NCBI GenBank assembly: GCA_030428105.1
Contig: JAUIBE010000004.1
Coordinates: forward strand, 62,001-126,000
DNA from: Gammaproteobacteria bacterium
GTDB taxonomy: Bacteria > Pseudomonadota > Gammaproteobacteria > Xanthomonadales > SZUA-36
Reading direction: 5' to 3'
DNA length: 64,000 bases
Positions 1-9,474 of this stretch are shown here, piece by piece. Both the position numbers and the translations under genes were made by a program. The number at the start of each line of letters is the position of its first letter. Position 1 is the first letter of the stretch. The notes below the pieces were generated by a model. That model worked only from the letters and a program-made list of their open reading frames with translations, was not told the origin of the DNA and searched no databases.

Positions 1-714
1 GTCCTGCACGGACGGAATGGGCTTGGCGGGCGTCAGGTGCATGACCAGGTCTTCCTCGGGCACGATCACCTGGTAAGACCAGCCTTCGGGTAAACCCTCG
101 AAATCATCACCCAACCCAGCCAGGCGTTCGGTGGGAACCTTATGGCCCTGCAGCACGTAGTGGTAGCCCTCGGCATCGATGATGCGGTAGGTGGGCTGTC
201 CCGCCTTCCAGGTCAGGTTCTGGGTCTTGGCCGGGCTGAAAACCGTGTAATGGGGTATCTGCATGGTGCCCGCTGGCAGCCGCGCGCCCCACACCATTTC
301 CACGCCTCCGATGGTGACCGGCTCGGAAAGGATGGCGCCGACGCTATCCATCGACCACCACTGCGGCCCGTTCTTCACTGCCACCTTGGCGCCCCGCTCT
401 TCGGCCAGCGCCTTCATATCGAGGTTGTCCCACCATTCCACCGAGCACGGCGCCAGCGGCGAGGTGCTGTAGATGTCCGAGCCGAAATCGCCCTCGTAGA
501 TGAACACGATTTCGCAGTAGATGTAGCCACGCGAATCTGCCAGTTCCTGCATCGACAGCGCCAGCGTTTCACCGCCACCGGTGGTCACCGACTTGCCCGG
601 GTCGGCCAACACCGGGTTCAGGCCGGCCACGACTAGCAGCGCGAGCAAGAGGGCCTGGACGGCGTGGCATCCCGCGTAAACGGCTTTCATGGGGGATTGA
701 TCGACTGTAGACAT
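1..714 (-). CDS. secreted protein of unknown function, 3' end cut by window edge
   Basis: The reading frame opens at an ATG (712-714) and is still open at base 1, so the C-terminus is missing; 238 codons are visible. A GGAGGA ribosome site sits 7 bases upstream. Residues about 9-38 form a hydrophobic signal-like segment ending near VLADPG, so export is likely. The rest is Trp/Tyr-rich with two or three Cys residues and no family I recognise. It starts 17 bases after the stop of the porin gene on the same strand, so the two are probably co-transcribed and may share a job at the outer membrane; that is inference. Confidence 0.75.
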   Translation of the reverse strand, partial: MSTVDQSPMKAVYAGCHAVQALLLALLVVAGLNPVLADPGKSVTTGGGETLALSMQELADSRGYIYCEIVFIYEGDFGSDIYSTSPLAPCSVEWWDNLDMKALAEERGAKVAVKNGPQWWSMDSVGAILSEPVTIGGVEMVWGARLPAGTMQIPHYTVFSPAKTQNLTWKAGQPTYRIIDAEGYHYVLQGHKVPTERLAGLGDDFEGLPEGWSYQVIVPEEDLVMHLTPAKPIPSVQD

Positions 715-731
715 GGAACATTCCTCCGTTG

Positions 732-2147
732 TCAGAACGTGATTCTCGACCTGAACCCGAACACCCAGTAATCAGATGAGTCGGGCGCCGCAATCGGATC
801 CTTGATGTACTGCACCGACGGCGTGAACGCGATGTTTTTGAGAAACTGGAAGCGGTAGAACAACTCGGCGGTGAACTGGTCCTGGAAGGCCGGGTTGGAG
901 GGCCGGCCCCAGTTGACGCCGATGGCCAGCAGGTCCCTGGCGGCGCGGTTCTTTGTATCGATGCCGTAACCCAGGCCCACACCCAGGTCGGCTTCCAATT
1001 GCGACGCCTCGCCGTCCGAGTAGCCGCCAAAAACAAACGGCATGTAGCGGTCCTTGAACAGCTTGCTGGCGACAAACGTTACGCCCTGGCCCGAGGGAAC
1101 GCCGGCGTTCTTGCGCTCATCCTGGTGCCACAACTGCACCCGCACCTGGTCCCAGCGATGGCGGTCGAAGGTGGTGGGGAAGTAGTGGAACTCGACGGTC
1201 TGGAAAAATTCCTTCTCATCGATGGTGTCGAAGGGGTTGTCGTTCGATACCGCGTTGGCATCATGAATGCCGGCAACCATGCCCCACTTTTCGCTAAGCC
1301 GGGCGCCAACCACCAGGCCCAGGCCGCGCCCGGGAAAGGGTCTCGTGTTGCTGGCCATCATCGCGGAATTCTGGAACCCACGCTTGGGTGAGGAAAGCGC
1401 ATGGCCGTTGTACCAGCCGACAGCGCTGATCTTGCCCACCGCGAACTTGTACTTACCGCCCGCCAGGGTCTGGCGCCACGCCAATTCCCTGAAGGCCCAT
1501 TCAAAATCGCTGAAGCCGGTGCCAACCAGGCCTGCGCTGCCAATCTGCCCGCCCAGCTTGGAGGGCGGTATGTCGGCGCCCCAAATGGTGTTGCGGTACT
1601 CGGCGCGGAAGGTCACAACGCCGGAATTCGGTGTGCCCCTGCCGGTTAACGCCCAGGCGCCCTGGAATTCAAAGCGGCCTGCCGCTGCATCATCTTCACC
1701 CGGGCTGTCATCCAGCCACATGCCGAGGGACTGGTAGCTCACCTGCAGCTTGAGGCCGTACTTCTGCTTCAGGCCGCGTTTCCAGTTCCACCATGGGTCC
1801 AGCACGCCATCGAGCCGCTTGGGCTTCCACACCGAACCGGTGTCGATGTCATCCTCGTAAAGATCAAGGACAACGCTGTCGCGCCCCTCAACCGGTGGCG
1901 GGCCCTCGGCATAGCCTGACCGGCCGTCCGGGCCATCAATGGACTGGTCGGAATCCGAGGTCGTTTCACTGGATGATTGAGATTGTGCGGATTGTGGTTG
2001 GGCCTCGGCCTGGCCGGCTTGCTGTTGATTGTCCGCTTGCTGGGCAGCGTGTAATGGCGAGGACAGGAAAAGGAAGGTGATGAATAGACAGGTTTTTCTA
2101 CAAAAATATGAAGCAGGACTTGCCAACAACATGGATCCTGTTTTCAT
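732..2147 (-). CDS. OprB-like carbohydrate-type outer-membrane porin
   Basis: Predicted outer-membrane beta-barrel of about 471 residues. After a signal peptide (LFITFLFLSSPLHAAQQ) comes a Gln/Ser-rich low-complexity linker, then a barrel opening with WKRGLKQKYGLKLQVSYQS, characteristic of the Carb_opr_B family, and ending in Phe (FRSRITF) as BAM substrates do. I chose the ATG at 2147 because GGGGGAG lies 9 bases upstream; the frame extends to 2231, but that extra part is charged and precedes the signal peptide. Substrate cannot be read from sequence; sugars are the family norm. It is divergent from an AraC-family gene that probably controls it. Confidence 0.8.
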   Translation of the reverse strand: MKTGSMLLASPASYFCRKTCLFITFLFLSSPLHAAQQADNQQQAGQAEAQPQSAQSQSSSETTSDSDQSIDGPDGRSGYAEGPPPVEGRDSVVLDLYEDDIDTGSVWKPKRLDGVLDPWWNWKRGLKQKYGLKLQVSYQSLGMWLDDSPGEDDAAAGRFEFQGAWALTGRGTPNSGVVTFRAEYRNTIWGADIPPSKLGGQIGSAGLVGTGFSDFEWAFRELAWRQTLAGGKYKFAVGKISAVGWYNGHALSSPKRGFQNSAMMASNTRPFPGRGLGLVVGARLSEKWGMVAGIHDANAVSNDNPFDTIDEKEFFQTVEFHYFPTTFDRHRWDQVRVQLWHQDERKNAGVPSGQGVTFVASKLFKDRYMPFVFGGYSDGEASQLEADLGVGLGYGIDTKNRAARDLLAIGVNWGRPSNPAFQDQFTAELFYRFQFLKNIAFTPSVQYIKDPIAAPDSSDYWVFGFRSRITF

Positions 2148-2419
2148 GTCAGCCATCTCCCCCGGATGTCGATAGGTAGCAGGTTTTTTTGGAACACAAG
2201 GCGCGCCAGGGTTATCTCCACGATTCACCAAACAAGCAAAAGAGCATCGAACAAAAATCTAAACCAATCTTGAAGACGCAATTTGATTTTTTGCGACAGC
2301 AAGCTGATAGTTCCACAACACCAGCCGACATTTCCACTATAGGACATAAATTGGGCCTGAACACTCAGCATCCGCCGGTGCCTTTGCCGGAACAATCTTC
2401 CGCGATTTCTGGTGAGGGC

Positions 2420-3427
2420 ATGGTCAGAGTCGGCGGGATCAGCCTGATTCCCGGCTTGCTTGAATCGTTTGGCTGCGACCCCCGAACCGTGTTCGGCAAA
2501 GAAACGCTGGAGCTGGAGCAGGTCAGGGATATCAACGGCACGGTTTCGTTTTCTGCCGCCAGCCGCTTGCTGGCCCGATGCGTGGAAGCGAGCGGTTGCG
2601 ACCACTTCGGCCTGGAACTGGGCAGGCGCATCACGCCCTTTCATCTTGGCATCGCCGGCTTTGTAGTCGTGACCGCCAGCGATGTCGCCTCGGCCCTGCA
2701 GGCACTGTCGAGATGGATGGATATTCACGACCGTGCAGGTGCGCCAACCATGCAGGTTTCGGAAACTTCCCTGGTTCTTGGCTATGCAATCTACGCGAGC
2801 GAGGTAGAGGTCCCCGGCCAAATCTATGACATGACCATGGCGTTCGCCTGCAACATGTTGCGCCAGTTATGCGGAGAGGACTGGGCGCCCAGCGAAGTGC
2901 TGCTGACCCGCAAACCGCCGCGGGACCTGGCGCCCTATCGAAAGCATTTCCGGGCGCCAATCCGTTTCAACTCGGAACAGAGCGGTATCGTTATTCCAGC
3001 ACACTGGCTGCAACAGCCAGCCGCTTTGGCCAATCCGGCGATGCATCAATACCTGAAAGAAAGGGCTCAAGCCAGCCAGGATGAGTCCGATCGGACGTTG
3101 GTCGGGCAATTACACAATGTCTTGCGGCAGTGCCTGGCGTTGCAGGATGTGTCCCAGGAAACTGTCGCCCGGGAATTGGGGATGCATCCTCGTACCCTGA
3201 ACCGGCGTTTACAAAGCGAAGGCACCACCTTCAGGGCAGAACTGGACGCGATCAAGAAAGGCATGAGTGAGCAGCTACTGGCCCTGACCAACATGAACAT
3301 CGGCCAGGTTGCCACGGCGCTGGGTTATGGCAGTAACAGCGCGTTTAACCACGCGTTCTCGCGCTGGCATGGCCACACGCCACGCCAATGGCGAGTCAAC
3401 CAGGGGTCGGAACAACTCACTCAATAG
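2420..3427 (+). CDS. AraC-family transcriptional regulator
   Basis: DNA-binding regulator with an N-terminal arabinose-binding-type domain (from VRVGGISLIPGLLESFGCDP) and a C-terminal AraC helix-turn-helix pair: VARELGMHPRTLNRRLQSEG, then IGQVATALGYGSNSAFNHAFSRWHGHTPRQWR. The layout matches the OruR/ArgR-like AraC subgroup of about 335 residues. The open frame extends upstream to 2189, but that part is AT-rich and unlike the family N-terminus, so I start at the ATG at 2420; the start is uncertain. It is divergent from the porin operon, its likely target. A TGGTCCGACCC repeat copy follows the stop. Confidence 0.8.
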   Translation: MVRVGGISLIPGLLESFGCDPRTVFGKETLELEQVRDINGTVSFSAASRLLARCVEASGCDHFGLELGRRITPFHLGIAGFVVVTASDVASALQALSRWMDIHDRAGAPTMQVSETSLVLGYAIYASEVEVPGQIYDMTMAFACNMLRQLCGEDWAPSEVLLTRKPPRDLAPYRKHFRAPIRFNSEQSGIVIPAHWLQQPAALANPAMHQYLKERAQASQDESDRTLVGQLHNVLRQCLALQDVSQETVARELGMHPRTLNRRLQSEGTTFRAELDAIKKGMSEQLLALTNMNIGQVATALGYGSNSAFNHAFSRWHGHTPRQWRVNQGSEQLTQ

Positions 3428-3434
3428 CTTGATG

Positions 3435-3446
3435 TGGTCCGACCCT
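3435..3446. repeat. TGGTCCGACCCT dispersed repeat copy
   Basis: The 12 bases TGGTCCGACCCT lie just after the AraC gene and overlap the last codon region of the convergent oxygenase gene. Four more copies of this 12-mer, in both orientations and with at most one mismatch, lie in the gap upstream of clpB (9439-9757). The preceding CTTGATG is also shared with the copies at 9710-9765. Scattered short repeats of this kind often mark small REP-like or transposase-mobilised sequences; that origin is inference. Confidence 0.55.
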
Positions 3447-4152
3447 AGCGGTTTTTGAAGAGGTGCTCGGCGCGCTGGAACAGGATCCACGAGGTGGCGA
3501 TGTACTTGTCACCGCCTTGTGGACGGTTGCCCCGGTGGGTGTGGGTGAAGCCGGCCGGGGCGATCAGCAGGGAACCGGTCACGGGAGTGATTGCACGCTG
3601 CTGGTGCTGGAACTCGGTTTCACCGGCGCCAAAGCCGTCATTCAGGTAGACCGACCACAACAGCACCCGGTGCAGGGCATCGCATTGCACGTCGCCTGCC
3701 ATCGGGTACTGCTCGCAATGCCAGCTTGGGTACCCCCCCTGGTCGGCGATGTACTTTTGCAGGTTGATCTTTCCTGGTCGGAACATGGTTGCCAGCATGG
3801 CCTGCAGCTGGGCGTCAGGCATCGCCTGCAGTGCCGCCGCATCCAGTAACTGCTCGGTTCCGCTGGCCGGATCCTTTCGACGCAGCGTTAGCGGACCCAG
3901 CATGGTGTATGGATACTGACGCACGTAACGGATCAGGGCGCCCATCATCGCCGTATTGAGCAGGTTCACCGCATCCCGCCACTCGGGGTGGTCATCAATG
4001 CAGATATCCCAGCTGTCCTTCATGGCCAGGTCCACGCCGGAAGCACTGCGGCCACGCAGTGCCTTGCCACTGCGCTCGAAACGCCCAATCAGCTCGCCAC
4101 AGGCGCGCGCATCAAGGGCGCTTGAATAAAGCTCAATGTGATCCCCGTTCAT
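3445..4152 (-). CDS. 2OG-Fe(II) oxygenase family protein
   Basis: Putative non-haem iron, 2-oxoglutarate-dependent dioxygenase of 235 residues. The metal site is visible as HCE (His145, Glu147) and a distal His in THTHRG (204/206), followed about 10 residues later by a basic residue in GGDKY that would bind 2-oxoglutarate. GETEF and PVTGSLLIAPAGFTHTHRGN are typical of the family. Substrate unknown (protein or small molecule). I use the ATG at 4152: a GTG 24 bases upstream would lie only a few bases from a 12-bp terminator-like hairpin. The gene follows the S8 protease on the same strand but is probably separated from it by that hairpin. Confidence 0.75.
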   Translation of the reverse strand: MNGDHIELYSSALDARACGELIGRFERSGKALRGRSASGVDLAMKDSWDICIDDHPEWRDAVNLLNTAMMGALIRYVRQYPYTMLGPLTLRRKDPASGTEQLLDAAALQAMPDAQLQAMLATMFRPGKINLQKYIADQGGYPSWHCEQYPMAGDVQCDALHRVLLWSVYLNDGFGAGETEFQHQQRAITPVTGSLLIAPAGFTHTHRGNRPQGGDKYIATSWILFQRAEHLFKNR

Positions 4153-4180
4153 GCTCGGTCTCGATTGCTGGGCCACAAAG

Positions 4181-4208
4181 CCATCGGGCGCCCGCAGGCG
4201 CCCGATGG
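4181..4208 (-). terminator. 12-bp perfect hairpin after the S8 protease gene
   Basis: CCATCGGGCGCC (4181-4192) and GGCGCCCGATGG (4197-4208) form a perfect 12-bp GC-rich stem with the 4-base loop CGCA. It lies 25 bases past the stop of the protease gene. Read on the minus strand it is followed by CTTTGTGG, a poor U-tract, so it may be a weak intrinsic terminator or an mRNA-stabilising 3' stem. Confidence 0.6.
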
Positions 4209-4233
4209 TTCGTTCAACACTGGCTGACCCAGT

Positions 4234-6645
4234 CTACGGCCTCATCATGGTGATCGGCATATGCAGATCGGGTTCGTCGCCCGTGTCCGGCGTAATGGTG
4301 ATGGTGCCAAGCGTCCATACTCCTGAAGACAGCAAGCTGGAATCGACGGTGACGGTGACCACCTGCTCTTCATCCTGGTCCAGGGTGAACACCGACGGCG
4401 AGAATGTAATCGCGCCCGGCGGGTAATCCACTGAGCCCATCGTGTACGTCACTTCACCGGTGCGTATCCGGCGGAAGGTACGCGTGTATTGCTCGGTGCC
4501 AGTGACAGCGTTGTCGGCAATGCTGGCCAGGTTGAGAGACGAGACATCCCCAGCCGCGGCCGGATTGGCGGCCAGGTAGTTAGCCGCAGTTTCGTCCATC
4601 ACCAGGCCAACGTTTGCCGCGGCCTCGAGATCAACCATGCCCGAACCATAGTCCCAGGGACGGATTGTCGTTCCATCCTGGTTGACCGCGCCGGTATTGC
4701 GGGCGGAAAGCATGGCTGCGGACTTGATCTCCGACGGTGTCAGGTCCGGGTACAGCGCGGTCAGCAGCGCCGCAGCACCTGCATTGTGGGGGCTGGACAT
4801 CGAGGTGCCGCTGTTCAGGTACACGCCATTCGCCCCGACATTACCCGCAGCGCCAACCGCAAGGATGTCAACGCCCGGCGCGGTGATGTCAGGCTTGACG
4901 ATGCCCTGGCCGCCAACAAGGCGCGGGCCACGCAGGCTGAAGTTGGCAAGCAGGTCACCGGTGCCGTCGAACAGCTGCGAGGTAACATCAATGGATGCCG
5001 TTGCACTGGGTTCATCCCAGCCAGCCTCGACCGTATCCCAGTCGCTGCGACGCATCGACCAGGACGTCTCGTTAGCGCCCAGGTTGAGGAAACCCACATC
5101 GACGAAGATCACACCGATCGCACCAGCGGCCAGCGCATTGGCCCGCCGCGTGCCACTGGCACAGTTGCTGGCTGAACCGTCAAGGTGCAACACGGCAATG
5201 GCGCCCAACAGACCGACCTGTACCGGATCGTCCTCGAAACCATCAATCTGCAGTGAGCCCACGGGCCCTACCTGGCGCGTGAAGGTATTGGCCGGGTAAG
5301 CCGAGCAGCCATCGTTGCTGCCGTCATCAAAGCTCGGGCTCTTGATCAGCGGCGCGTTGTCGATGTTGACCGTGGCAATGGGCAAGCCGCCGGGTTTGAC
5401 CGGCAGGCCCTGCGTATTGCCCGGGGGCGGCGTGTCGCCACCCAGGTCGAACACCATGGCCAGCACGCCATCATGGGTCGAGGCCGCAACGGTGTGAACC
5501 CAGGGCTCGAGATGATTGACGTTGCCTTGCGGGTCCGGTGTACCGGTGCTGGTATTGCCCGCAGAGGCCGAGATGTAAACACCCGCCGCGTGCGCATTGC
5601 GGAAGGCTGTGGAGGTTGATTCAATCCATGGCGACGCGCCGCCACTGATCGAATAGTTGATCACATCCACCCCGTCAATCACTGCCTGGTTAACCGCAGC
5701 AGTGGTGGCGGAGGTGGGACAGCTTGATGGACAGGCCAGGTAAGAAATCACGTTGGCATGCGGCGCCACACCGGAGATCTGGAACGTGCCATTGGCGAAA
5801 GTGGCATCCCAGACATTGCCCGCGGTGGTGCTCGAAGTGTGCGAACCATGGCCGTCAGTATCGGTGCCAGTCGTTCCAGGTACCGCCATGTTGTAGATAC
5901 CAATCAGCTTGTCATTGCATCGCCCGTTGTCCACCTGCCCGGCCTGGCATTGGCCGAGGTAGTTGCCAGAACCGTTCGGATTGACATGCACGTGGCCGGT
6001 AATTGGGCCGACCGCGGCATAGGCGGGGCTTTCCCAGTTGATGCCGGAATCGATAATACCGACAACGATGCCCTCACCACGGGTGTTGGTGCCGTTGGCC
6101 GTGACTCCTTCCCAGATGGTGGGCGCGCCGATAAACTCCGGCCCGCGGTAGGTATCAAGCTCCAGGAACGTCTCGCGCTCTACTGCCAGCACATCAGGGT
6201 GCATCACCAGCGATGCAGCCTCGGCTTCGCTCAAGCGCAGTACCACGGCATTGAGCGCATGCTGCATGGAGCGAATCTGCTCGACATCGCGGCCAAAACC
6301 AGCGTTGATATCAGCCAGGAATTCACCCTGCTCAGAGCGCAGGTGATCGACGTAGTCGAGCGCTACGGGCGCATTGACGTCAATCTTGCCCGCCCGGGTG
6401 GCCAGGCGTGCGGGCGCCGGGAATCCAGCCAGGCTGCCATCGTAGGTGGCCAGTGGCTTGTCGCGCAGTTGCACGATATACAGATCCGACAGGGGAGCTT
6501 CTGTGGCGGACATCGTCTGTGTGCCAGGCTCCTTGTCCAACGGCGCGGCCGGTAGGTCGCCGGGGCTCAAGGCCAGGGAGATGGCAGCAGCCAACGGCGT
6601 CAACTTCACCGCGGCGGAGAAAGCGAAAGTGTGCGGAGCGGTCAT
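4234..6645 (-). CDS. secreted subtilisin-like serine peptidase (S8) with I9 propeptide and PA-like insert
   Basis: Large exported protease, 803 residues from the ATG at 6645, which has a GAGGAAA ribosome site; a TTG at 6669 is less likely. Order: signal peptide (about 1-33), inhibitor-I9-like propeptide (about 55-160), S8 domain with Asp199 (GIIDSG), His266 (DGHGSHT) and Ser615 (NSGTSMSSPH), a protease-associated (PA)-like insert (about 455-525, with NALAAGAIGVIFVD), and a C-terminal Fn3-like beta domain. This is the architecture of extracellular broad-specificity proteases of marine gammaproteobacteria; it probably degrades environmental protein. The TGTDTDGHGSHT context and full triad suggest it is active. 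Confidence 0.92.
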   Translation of the reverse strand: MTAPHTFAFSAAVKLTPLAAAISLALSPGDLPAAPLDKEPGTQTMSATEAPLSDLYIVQLRDKPLATYDGSLAGFPAPARLATRAGKIDVNAPVALDYVDHLRSEQGEFLADINAGFGRDVEQIRSMQHALNAVVLRLSEAEAASLVMHPDVLAVERETFLELDTYRGPEFIGAPTIWEGVTANGTNTRGEGIVVGIIDSGINWESPAYAAVGPITGHVHVNPNGSGNYLGQCQAGQVDNGRCNDKLIGIYNMAVPGTTGTDTDGHGSHTSSTTAGNVWDATFANGTFQISGVAPHANVISYLACPSSCPTSATTAAVNQAVIDGVDVINYSISGGASPWIESTSTAFRNAHAAGVYISASAGNTSTGTPDPQGNVNHLEPWVHTVAASTHDGVLAMVFDLGGDTPPPGNTQGLPVKPGGLPIATVNIDNAPLIKSPSFDDGSNDGCSAYPANTFTRQVGPVGSLQIDGFEDDPVQVGLLGAIAVLHLDGSASNCASGTRRANALAAGAIGVIFVDVGFLNLGANETSWSMRRSDWDTVEAGWDEPSATASIDVTSQLFDGTGDLLANFSLRGPRLVGGQGIVKPDITAPGVDILAVGAAGNVGANGVYLNSGTSMSSPHNAGAAALLTALYPDLTPSEIKSAAMLSARNTGAVNQDGTTIRPWDYGSGMVDLEAAANVGLVMDETAANYLAANPAAAGDVSSLNLASIADNAVTGTEQYTRTFRRIRTGEVTYTMGSVDYPPGAITFSPSVFTLDQDEEQVVTVTVDSSLLSSGVWTLGTITITPDTGDEPDLHMPITMMRP

Positions 6646-6739
6646 GGATTTCCTCAATGATTGCAGCAACTAGCGTGCTATTAAGCCGGTTTTTTGAGCA
6701 AGTTTAAAGCATCCGCTTGTGATAAGCCCACAAAACCAG

Positions 6740-6760
6740 CCAGCGTCTACTCAGCGCTGG
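6740..6760 (-). terminator. possible terminator after clpB
   Basis: CCAGCG (6740-6745) pairs with CGCTGG (6755-6760) around a 9-base loop, a few bases past the clpB stop. On the minus strand the stem is followed by CTGGTTTTG, a short T-run. The stem is only 6 bp, so this is tentative. Confidence 0.4.
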
Positions 6761-6766
6761 TGTAAG

Positions 6767-9343
6767 TCATCTGAAAGTGAACGCGCCGTTCTCTACATCC
6801 ACCTTGATGGTCTGCCCCGGCTGGAACGCGCCGGCAAGGATTTTCTGCGCCAGCGGGTTTTCAAGTTGCTGCTGGATGGCACGCTTGAGCGGCCTTGCTC
6901 CGTAAACCGGGTCGAAGCCGGTGTTGCCCAGCAGGTCCAGCGCCTGGTCTGAGATTTCCAGTTGCAGGTTGTTGGCTGCCAGGCGTTTTTTCAGGTGCTC
7001 CAACTGGATGCCGGCAATCATGCGGATTTCTTCCCGACCCAGCGGGTGGAACACCACCATGTCATCGACGCGGTTGATGAATTCGGGGCGAAAATGCTGG
7101 CCCACCACTTCCATCACCGCTTCCTTCATGGCGTCGTAACCTTCATCGGCCATTGCCTGGATGCGCTGCGAGCCAAGGTTCGAGGTCATCACGATCACGG
7201 CATTGCGGAAATCCACCGTGCGGCCCTGGCCATCGGTGAGGCGGCCGTCATCCAGCACCTGCAGCAGGATGTTGAACACATCTGCGTGGGCCTTCTCGAT
7301 TTCGTCCAGCAGGATCACCGAGTAGGGCCGGCGGCGCACCGCCTCGGTGAGATAGCCGCCCTCTTCATAGCCAACGTAGCCCGGAGGTGCGCCGATCAGC
7401 CGTGCCACGGAATGTTTTTCCATGAACTCGGACATGTCGATGCGCACCATGGCGTCCTCGGTGTCGAACATGAACTCGGCCAGCGCCTTGCACAGCTCGG
7501 TCTTGCCCACGCCGGTTGGGCCCATGAACAGGAAGGAGCCGATGGGGCGATTGGGGTCCGAAAGCCCTGCACGCGAACGGCGAATGGCGTCGGCCACCGC
7601 GGTGACCGCCTCGTCCTGGCCGACCACGCGCTGGTGCACGGACTCTTCCATGCGCAGCAGCTTGTCGCGCTCGCCTTCGAGCATCTTGGAAACCGGGATG
7701 CCGGTCCAGCGTGACACCACCTCGGCGATTTCGTCCTCGGTGACGCGGTTACGCAGCAACTGGAAGCCGTCTTTGCCTTCGGCTTCGCCACGCTCGGCTT
7801 CGGCGAGCTGTTTTTCCAGTTCAGGAATGGCGCCGTACTGCAATTCAGACATGCGCGCCAGATCCTGCGCACGGCGCGCCGTTTCCAGCTCGGCACGCGC
7901 ACGCTCGAGTTCTTCCTTGATGTGCGTGGTTCCCTGCACCGCCGCTTTTTCCGAGTTCCAGATTTCTTCCAGGTCGGAGAACTCGCGCTCCATTTCCTCG
8001 ATGCGGGTTTCCAGTTCGGCCAGGCGCTTTTTCGACGCCTCGTCCGACTCTTTTTCGAGCGCTACTCGCTGGATTTTTTCCTGGATCAGCTGGCGCTCCA
8101 GCCGGTCCAGCGCCTCGGGCTTGGAGTCGATCTCCATGCGGATGCGCGAGGCGGCTTCGTCCATCAGGTCGATGGCCTTGTCGGGCAACTGGCGGTCTGC
8201 GATGTAGCGATGCGAAAGCGTTGCCGCGGCCACAAGTGCGGGGTCGGTGATGTCGACGCCGTGATGCACCTCGTAGCGCTCCTGAAGTCCGCGAAGAATT
8301 GCGATGGTGTCTTCCACCGTCGGCTCGCCCACGAATACCTTCTGGAAACGGCGCTCCAGGGCGGCATCTTTTTCCACGTACTTGCGGTACTCGTCCAGCG
8401 TGGTGGCGCCGATGCAGTGCAGCTCGCCGCGCGCCAGGGCCGGCTTGAGCATGTTTCCGGCATCAATGGCGCCCTCGGCTTTGCCGGCGCCAACCATGGT
8501 GTGCAGCTCGTCGATAAACAGGATGACGTTGCCTTCCTGCTTGGCGAGGTCGTTCAGTACCGCCTTGAGGCGTTCCTCGAACTCGCCGCGGTACTTGGCG
8601 CCCGCCAGCAATGCGGCCATATCGAGAGCCAGCACGCGCTTGCCGCGCATGCCTTCGGGCACCTCGTTATTGACGATGCGCTGGGCCAGTCCTTCAACGA
8701 TGGCGGTTTTGCCCACGCCGGGCTCGCCAATCAGCACCGGGTTGTTCTTGGTGCGACGCTGCAGCACCTGGATACAGCGGCGAATTTCCTCGTCACGGCC
8801 AATCACCGGGTCGAGCTTGCTTTGCTCGGCGCGCTCGGTCATGTCGAGGGTGTACTTCTCCAGTGCCTGGCGCTGGTCCTCGGCGTTCTGGTCCATCACC
8901 TGCTCGCCGCCACGCATGTCTTCAATGGCTTTCTCGATGGCATCGCGGTTCGCGCCGGCGTCTTTCAGCAGGTCGGCCAGCGGACCTTTGAGGTCCAGCG
9001 CGGCGAGGATAAACAGCTCGCTGGCAATGTACTGGTCGCCGCGTTTCTGGGCGATCTTGTCGCACTGGTTGAGCAGCTTGACCAGGTCATTGGAGAAGCT
9101 GATCTCACCCTCGGCACCGGAAACGCGTGGAAAGCTGTCCACGCGCTCACCCAGATGCGAGCGCAAATGATTGACGCGCACACCAGCGCGCGTAAGCAGG
9201 TGCCTGGCGGCCCCGCCGTCCTGGTCGAGCAACGCAACCATGACGTGTGCAGGCTCGATCAGCTGGTGATCTAGTCCGGCGGCAAGGCTTTGCGCATCGG
9301 ACAGGGCCAGCTGGAACTTGCTGGTAAATTTATCGATTCTCAT
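6767..9343 (-). CDS. clpB: ATP-dependent disaggregase ClpB
   Basis: Hexameric AAA+ chaperone that, with DnaK, extracts proteins from aggregates in the cytoplasm; 858 residues, full family length. Visible parts: N-terminal Clp repeat domain ([20 protein letters not shown]), first AAA+ domain with Walker [14 protein letters not shown] and Walker [10 protein letters not shown], a long middle coiled coil rich in Glu/Arg, and a second AAA+ domain with [14 protein letters not shown] and [11 protein letters not shown]. The ATG at 9343 has GGAG 6 bases upstream. A heat-shock-like promoter is proposed upstream at 9402-9430. It has no operon partner here. Confidence 0.98.
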   Translation of the reverse strand: MRIDKFTSKFQLALSDAQSLAAGLDHQLIEPAHVMVALLDQDGGAARHLLTRAGVRVNHLRSHLGERVDSFPRVSGAEGEISFSNDLVKLLNQCDKIAQKRGDQYIASELFILAALDLKGPLADLLKDAGANRDAIEKAIEDMRGGEQVMDQNAEDQRQALEKYTLDMTERAEQSKLDPVIGRDEEIRRCIQVLQRRTKNNPVLIGEPGVGKTAIVEGLAQRIVNNEVPEGMRGKRVLALDMAALLAGAKYRGEFEERLKAVLNDLAKQEGNVILFIDELHTMVGAGKAEGAIDAGNMLKPALARGELHCIGATTLDEYRKYVEKDAALERRFQKVFVGEPTVEDTIAILRGLQERYEVHHGVDITDPALVAAATLSHRYIADRQLPDKAIDLMDEAASRIRMEIDSKPEALDRLERQLIQEKIQRVALEKESDEASKKRLAELETRIEEMEREFSDLEEIWNSEKAAVQGTTHIKEELERARAELETARRAQDLARMSELQYGAIPELEKQLAEAERGEAEGKDGFQLLRNRVTEDEIAEVVSRWTGIPVSKMLEGERDKLLRMEESVHQRVVGQDEAVTAVADAIRRSRAGLSDPNRPIGSFLFMGPTGVGKTELCKALAEFMFDTEDAMVRIDMSEFMEKHSVARLIGAPPGYVGYEEGGYLTEAVRRRPYSVILLDEIEKAHADVFNILLQVLDDGRLTDGQGRTVDFRNAVIVMTSNLGSQRIQAMADEGYDAMKEAVMEVVGQHFRPEFINRVDDMVVFHPLGREEIRMIAGIQLEHLKKRLAANNLQLEISDQALDLLGNTGFDPVYGARPLKRAIQQQLENPLAQKILAGAFQPGQTIKVDVENGAFTFR

Positions 9344-9401
9344 CTAGATCTCCAAAAAATGGTTGGCGGTCAGCCACTTCCGGGCGCCGCGAATGACCTA
9401 G

Positions 9402-9430
9402 ATTTGAGGGCTTGAGGGGGCGTCCTCAAG
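9402..9430 (-). promoter_or_regulatory. candidate sigma-32-type promoter of clpB
   Basis: Read on the minus strand: CTTGAGG, a 13-base spacer, then CCCTCAAAT, about 60 bases before the clpB ATG. This loosely fits the heat-shock consensus CTTGAAA - 13 to 15 bases - CCCCATNT. The same bases form a 7-bp inverted repeat (CTTGAGG 9411-9417 and CCTCAAG 9424-9430). The match is imperfect; it is supported mainly by position and by clpB being a classic sigma-32 gene. Confidence 0.4.
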
Positions 9431-9474
9431 TTCGTTTCGGAGTCGGACCAGGTGTTGACTATTGGTGGACTATT

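Noticed and set aside
7922-9274. 450-codon plus-strand open frame
   Set aside because: Antisense to clpB; no signature, no ribosome site, explained by GC-rich codon bias.
9456-9474. Direct repeat GACTATTGG x2 within the gap upstream of clpB
   Set aside because: Nine bases with a 2-base spacer; too short to interpret on its own beside the better-supported inverted repeats.
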